A DNA stretch of 9,423 nt from Gammaproteobacteria bacterium UBA5078 (GTDB lineage Bacteria > Pseudomonadota > Gammaproteobacteria > Pseudomonadales > Pseudohongiellaceae): the NCBI GenBank assembly GCA_002416505.1, contig DIAM01000013.1, forward strand, positions 294,605-304,027, read 5' to 3'. Both the position numbers and the translations under genes were made by a program. The notes under the pieces are model-generated. The model did no database searches. It worked only from the letters and a program-made list of their open reading frames with translations, and had not been told where the DNA came from. Each line of letters begins with the position of its first letter. Within the stretch, counting starts at the first letter, position 1. Below are positions 6,073 to 9,423 of the stretch, one piece after another.

Positions 6073-6103
6073 ACAAAGAGTCCGCGGGCCGGGCAACGCA
6101 ATA

Positions 6104-6133
6104 GTGACTAAGCACAGGGATGATGCCTATACT
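6104..6133 (+). promoter_or_regulatory. Candidate promoter of the channel gene
   Basis: GTGACT (6104-6109), an 18-nt spacer and TATACT (6128-6133, 5 of 6 matches) predict a start near 6140 and a leader of about 45 nt. That leader contains the perfect palindrome CTTCGCGAAG (6151-6160), preceded by another CTTCGC copy (6141-6146 region). No terminator is evident after the dehydrogenase, so some read-through is possible. Confidence 0.35.
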
Positions 6134-6184
6134 CAGCGCCTTCGCAAAAGCTTCGCGAAGATCGAGAGTTAGGGGTTGTCCGTA

Positions 6185-8011
6185 ATGCTTAAAAAGCTAT
6201 TAAGTTTCTTCCGCTATTTGCGCTCGCTGCTGAGCCCGGACGGATTCGCGCAGGCCTCGGTGTGGGAGCAACTGGCCACCATCTTCGTGTTCGGCGCTAT
6301 CGTGATCGTGTTCCTGTCACCGGCGCTGGGCGATATTTCCACGAGCTACCGGATATTCGCAGACCCCTCCACCTTCGCCGACGCACAAGGCCCCCTACAG
6401 ATATTCTTTGGCCTAGTGCAGATGATTTTCGGCCTAATACTATTCTCCTTCATCGTCTCGGTATTGTCGGCGGCACTGATCGAGCTAGTGGCCGACATCA
6501 AGGGCGGCAGGCTGCCGTTTCGCAAGAGCGGCCACATCCTCATCGTCAACTACAACGTGAAGCTGCCGCTGATTCTGGACGAGTTCAATCTGCGCGCGCG
6601 CAGCGCGGATGCGGTGCAGGACGTCGTGCTGCTATTCGCCGAGCCGGAGATCGTCAGCAGCTTCCACGAGCATCTGGATACCGAGCGCTGGTCGAACCTG
6701 GAGATCTATATTCGCCAGGGCGACCTGATGTCGTTCACGACCTTCGCGCGACAGGGCGTATTGAAGGCCCTCGCGATGGTGGTATTGCTGCCCGACCACA
6801 TGGACGGCGCCTTCACCGCCGATAACTTCAATCTCAAACTGCTCACCACCCTGGTCAATAGCAAGGAGTTCTTCGCCCATCTCGCGCAGCGGCAGAATCT
6901 ACGACAGCCGATGAAATGCTCCATCGAACTCTCGAACAACGCCGACTGCCGCGACATCGCGCTGTCCATTACCACGAAGGACTCTGGCCCCATGTTCTCG
7001 GTGATCACCCCAAATGATGTGATCGGCCATGTACTGGCCCGCGCCATGGTGGACGTGGTCTATTACAATGTGTTTTTCGAGACGCTCTCGTTTCAGGGCA
7101 CCAATGCGCACTTCATCGACCCCGGCCTGTTCCCCAGTTTCGACATCGGCAAGGAGAAACGCTTCGAACAATTGCTGTTCGAGTTTAGCGGCGGCATCTT
7201 GATCGGCTACTCGTCTGTGGATGCCAGCGGCCGCTTCCACCTGCAACTCTGCCCCTTCGGCCAAGCCCTAGCCCCTAGCGACTGGCTGCTATTCTTGACC
7301 GACGACGCGAAGGGGCTGAGCTACTCGCCGGCGCAGCCGCAGGAGCTGCTGCCCCACCCGGACATCACGCCCCCCACCGAGCAGTCCAGCAGACGCATCT
7401 GCGTGGTCGGCGCCGCCTGGCCGGTTGCCCCCGTGCTGCGTTTCATCGATCCGGCCAGTCGCGACTTCCTACTCGATGCGCAGTTCGTGTTTGAGAACCC
7501 CAAGGACTATTTTACGCCCGCATTTCAGCGCCGCTTACGCACGGGCAATTACGAGAACATCATCATCAACCTAGACGATGAGTTGGGCTTTCGCCTGACG
7601 ATGCTGCTGTTCGCGGCGCCGGACAGAGACGAGGAGTTCCTTGCGAAGATCGTGACGGTGCTCAAAGACCCGCAGATCGAAAACTTACTCAATCAGCGCG
7701 CGCAGCAATGCAGGACGTTGCTGTCTCACAAACTGGCGGCCAAATATATCGCGCAGCTCTCGTTTCAGAAGAACCTCGACATCCTCTTCACCGAACTCAG
7801 CTTCCCAGAGGGCGCCGAGTTCAATCTGCTAGAGGTCGACAGCCATATACCGGCAAGACTATTGAGCAGCCCCGCCGAGCTGAAACGGCTGCTGGCCGCC
7901 CATCAGATGATCTATGTGGGCATTGTGGATGCGGAAAAGAGGATCTGTCTGAGCCCAGAGGATGTTACGCAGGCAAGGCAGATTCTGGCATTGAGCCTAG
8001 GGAAGTTCTGA
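6185..8011 (+). CDS. CASTOR/POLLUX-like ion channel with RCK-type domains
   Basis: The 608-residue protein has two strong N-terminal membrane spans (about 28-48 and 74-101). Between them a DPSTFADAQG loop (60-69) could form the pore entrance, recalling the Asp-containing filter of CASTOR/POLLUX/DMI1 channels. A long soluble part follows. SGHILIVNYN...ILDEF (115-134) matches the first strand and helix of an RCK Rossmann fold, and a second similar unit starts at RRICVVGAAW (403-412). Neither has a full GxGxxG, so nucleotide binding may be lost. Bacterial relatives are annotated as putative cation channels gated by cytosolic ligands. An in-frame TTG at 6176 abuts AGGGG, whereas the ATG at 6185 lies 9 nt after it, so the ATG is preferred. 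The gene is alone and convergent with SapC. A TrkA-like potassium uptake subunit is the main alternative. Confidence 0.65.
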   Translation: MLKKLLSFFRYLRSLLSPDGFAQASVWEQLATIFVFGAIVIVFLSPALGDISTSYRIFADPSTFADAQGPLQIFFGLVQMIFGLILFSFIVSVLSAALIELVADIKGGRLPFRKSGHILIVNYNVKLPLILDEFNLRARSADAVQDVVLLFAEPEIVSSFHEHLDTERWSNLEIYIRQGDLMSFTTFARQGVLKALAMVVLLPDHMDGAFTADNFNLKLLTTLVNSKEFFAHLAQRQNLRQPMKCSIELSNNADCRDIALSITTKDSGPMFSVITPNDVIGHVLARAMVDVVYYNVFFETLSFQGTNAHFIDPGLFPSFDIGKEKRFEQLLFEFSGGILIGYSSVDASGRFHLQLCPFGQALAPSDWLLFLTDDAKGLSYSPAQPQELLPHPDITPPTEQSSRRICVVGAAWPVAPVLRFIDPASRDFLLDAQFVFENPKDYFTPAFQRRLRTGNYENIIINLDDELGFRLTMLLFAAPDRDEEFLAKIVTVLKDPQIENLLNQRAQQCRTLLSHKLAAKYIAQLSFQKNLDILFTELSFPEGAEFNLLEVDSHIPARLLSSPAELKRLLAAHQMIYVGIVDAEKRICLSPEDVTQARQILALSLGKF

Positions 8012-8040
8012 GCCCTGGGCTGTCGAGCGAAGGGCTTTTG
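8011..8040 (+). terminator. Weak intrinsic terminator after the channel gene
   Basis: AGCCCT (8011-8016) pairs with AGGGCT (8031-8036) around a 14-nt loop and is followed by TTTT overlapping the stem end. The stem is short, so termination may be partial. Confidence 0.35.
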
Positions 8041-8050
8041 ACACTGAGGC

Positions 8051-8109
8051 TCATGGGGGCGCGGAGCGGCCGATGTCCTGTGTTTGGAATCATCACCCAG
8101 CCCCCATGA
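8051..8109. repeat. Inverted repeat between convergent genes
   Basis: TCATGGGGGC (8051-8060) and GCCCCCATGA (8100-8109) are perfect 10-bp reverse complements separated by 39 nt. They lie between the 3' ends of the channel and sapC genes. This may act as a bidirectional transcript end, though no T-tract follows either arm. Confidence 0.45.
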
Positions 8110-8122
8110 ACTTAGCAGCGGT

Positions 8123-8872
8123 CTACTTTTTCTTTGGTGCCGCCTTCGTCGCTTGCGCCGCCTTATCGGCCACGTATTGCAACTCGGAGACCCGGCGCAG
8201 CTGCTGCAGGGAAGTCAGATGGGCGTAGATCAATGGCAACAGGCCCATCGTGCGCAGATGCAGATAGTCCTCGTCGGATAGCTCGTTGAGCGCGGTCTCG
8301 TTGACGACGTAGATGCCCTCGATGTTATAGCGCGTCGCATCCGGACGATGCTGCAGCTCTAGCTTCTGCGTGGCCAGCAGGTTCTTCTCCGTGAGCCTCT
8401 TACACATCTCCTGGGTATTGCGGGTCTGCTCGGCCACCTTGACCAGGGATTCGATTCTCTTCTCGAGATAGGCACTGCGCTCGCCCTTGTCGTCGAACAG
8501 CGGCTCGCCGCTGGTTTCACTCAACAGGGGGCTCTCCTCGTCTAGCAGCACGATGAGCTGATCGGTCGCCTCGTCCACGCGCGCAATGGTAAAGGGGGCA
8601 TTGCCGAAGCTGACCGGAATCACTTGGGCCTGCCACTCTTCGGTCTGGCAATAGAGGTTTTGGCCTTCTCGCAGACCCATCAAGGCAACGGGAATGAAAT
8701 CGTCGGTCTTACCGATCTTGACGAATACCAGTGGGAACTCGGCGGCAAGGGTAAAGAAGTCCTGGATGACGATAGGAACTAGGTGGTTTGACTTGTAACG
8801 GCGGTAGTCGCCCGATTCTGTAACCTTTAACTTGATGTGCTTGTCTTTGCGTAGTGGTTGGGGAGAACTCAT
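8123..8872 (-). CDS. SapC family protein
   Basis: The 249-residue protein matches the SapC family (PF07277). Blocks in the family order are H12 with IKLKV, the P33...F39/F40...AAEFPLVFVK stretch (43-52), PVALMGLREGQNLYC (61-75), IVLLDEESPLL (107-117), GEPLFDDKGERSAYLE (122-137), LTEKNLL (160-166), IEGIYVVNE..LNELSDEDYLHLR (184-207) and the closing LIYAHLTSL (214-222). No signal peptide or membrane span is seen. The founding member was linked to S-layer protein secretion in Campylobacter fetus; relatives elsewhere have no established role. The lysine- and alanine-rich tail (KAAQATKAAPKKK) extends past the domain. The ATG has AAGGG about 9 nt upstream. It follows the DUF6515-like gene on the same strand after 150 bp. 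I saw none of the family's frequent partners, such as tryptophan halogenase or TonB receptor genes, in this window. Confidence 0.85.
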   Translation of the reverse strand: MSSPQPLRKDKHIKLKVTESGDYRRYKSNHLVPIVIQDFFTLAAEFPLVFVKIGKTDDFIPVALMGLREGQNLYCQTEEWQAQVIPVSFGNAPFTIARVDEATDQLIVLLDEESPLLSETSGEPLFDDKGERSAYLEKRIESLVKVAEQTRNTQEMCKRLTEKNLLATQKLELQHRPDATRYNIEGIYVVNETALNELSDEDYLHLRTMGLLPLIYAHLTSLQQLRRVSELQYVADKAAQATKAAPKKK

Positions 8873-8959
8873 TCTTTATTGCCCTTGTTGTAGTTTTACA
8901 ATGCCCTGCATGGTACCTATTCTGGGCGAAAAACAACAGATGGGGGTATTTAGTAGATA

Positions 8960-9007
8960 CTCAAGGAGAGCTTGAGCAGTCAGTGGCAGGACATCCTTGA
9001 CCCTGCC
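8960..9007. repeat. Two small hairpins between the DUF6515-like and sapC genes
   Basis: CTCAAG/CTTGAG (8960-8965 and 8971-8976, 5-nt loop) and GGCAGG/CCTGCC (8985-8990 and 9002-9007, 11-nt loop) lie downstream of the DUF6515-like stop codon. Neither is followed by a T-run on the minus strand. They may attenuate read-through into sapC, but the evidence is weak. Confidence 0.3.
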
Positions 9008-9023
9008 GCCAATTAATAGAGAG

Positions 9024-9423
9024 TTATTTCACTACGTATTCGCGTGCTTCTAAGCAGGCGCTCATCGCTCGTTGGTAGTCGGCGCCCAGTAGTGAGTCAG
9101 AGTTCGAGTCTGTGGAATCGAAGCCGGTCTCGGCGCTGGCCCACTCATAGCACTCGTATTTATCCTGGCTCTTCTGCTCATCGCTCTGCCCGGCCGCAGG
9201 GTAGACGATCAACTTCTCTGTCCCACTGCTTGCCAGCACCTTCTTTGCCTCTTGTGGCTCCTCGATCACGATATATCCGGCCTGAGCCTTGCGATAATAG
9301 ACCCCAGCGTTATAGAAGTAGCTACTGGCGCCAATGTCGACAGTGACATAGCCGCCCGGTAAGGCGGGAACGATGGCGCCAAGTGGCGCGGTGATGTAGA
9401 CGTACTGGTAAGGCCCTAGAACA
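9024..9423 (-). CDS. DUF6515-like cell-envelope protein, C-terminal part, 5' truncated
   Basis: The reverse strand is open from the right edge to a TAA at 9024 and gives 132 residues without a start. An internal GTG at 9269 could be mistaken for the start, but the frame continues upstream with clearly coding sequence. The first 50 residues are Tyr/Gly/Pro-rich (PYQYVYITAPLGAIVPALPGG, then YFYNAGVYYRKAQAGYIVIEEP), the pattern I recall for DUF6515 envelope proteins. The C-terminal 60 residues form a second conserved unit, LIVYPAAGQSDEQ followed by DKYECYEWA..ETGFD and YQRAMSACLEAREY. Its two cysteines, in YEC and SAC, could pair in an oxidising compartment. A signal peptide would lie beyond the edge. 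Function is unknown. Confidence 0.75.
   Translation of the reverse strand, partial: VLGPYQYVYITAPLGAIVPALPGGYVTVDIGASSYFYNAGVYYRKAQAGYIVIEEPQEAKKVLASSGTEKLIVYPAAGQSDEQKSQDKYECYEWASAETGFDSTDSNSDSLLGADYQRAMSACLEAREYVVK

Noticed and set aside
6176..6184. TTG start of the channel gene
   Set aside because: The AGGGG sequence touches the TTG but is 9 nt from the ATG at 6185. GAGAG further upstream keeps the TTG barely possible.
1..9423. CRISPR array, tRNA or rRNA genes, or prophage and defence genes
   Set aside because: No regularly spaced repeats, no cloverleaf or rRNA-like sequence and no matching protein motifs were seen on either strand by eye.

Overview
The window looks like a piece of a gammaproteobacterial chromosome, perhaps an aquatic, oligotrophic lineage. 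This rests on gene content only: tandem membrane-bound GGDEF proteins, a DUF6644/DUF6152-type cluster, SapC, a DUF6515-type surface protein and an FNR-type operator. No rRNA, tRNA, CRISPR array, intact transposase or phage gene was seen.

Layout. (1) Positions 1-1594, minus strand: two tandem diguanylate cyclase genes. The first is cut by the window edge. The second is complete and has a TTG start and a degenerate inhibitory site. (2) Positions 1709-1782: a near-perfect 34-bp hairpin palindrome that supplies the last 18 codons and the stop of the next gene. (3) Positions 1723-4559, minus strand: a five-gene block with 13-55 bp gaps. In transcription order it holds two paralogous DUF6644-like membrane proteins, a secreted DUF6152-like protein, a secreted PDLSGTW-type protein and a cytochrome b561. 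A good sigma70 promoter (4608-4636) lies 49 bp upstream. (4) Positions 4560-4995: a 436-bp divergent control region with a perfect FNR/ANR box at 4704-4717. (5) Positions 4996-6072, plus strand: a zinc-type secondary alcohol dehydrogenase. (6) Positions 6185-8011, plus strand: a CASTOR/POLLUX-like ion channel, followed by a convergent junction with inverted repeats. (7) Positions 8123-8872, minus strand: SapC. (8) Position 9024 to the right edge, minus strand: the 3' part of a DUF6515-like cell-envelope protein, open to the window end.

How they may work together (inference): the five-gene block has the parts of a small envelope redox module. These are a quinone-reducing-type b cytochrome, two multi-span membrane proteins each with a His in an aligned TM position, and two exported soluble proteins. 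The divergent dehydrogenase and the FNR box between them suggest that alcohol/ketone redox chemistry and the membrane module respond to oxygen. No substrate can be read from the sequence. The flanking GGDEF, channel, SapC and DUF6515 genes show no evident functional link to the module.
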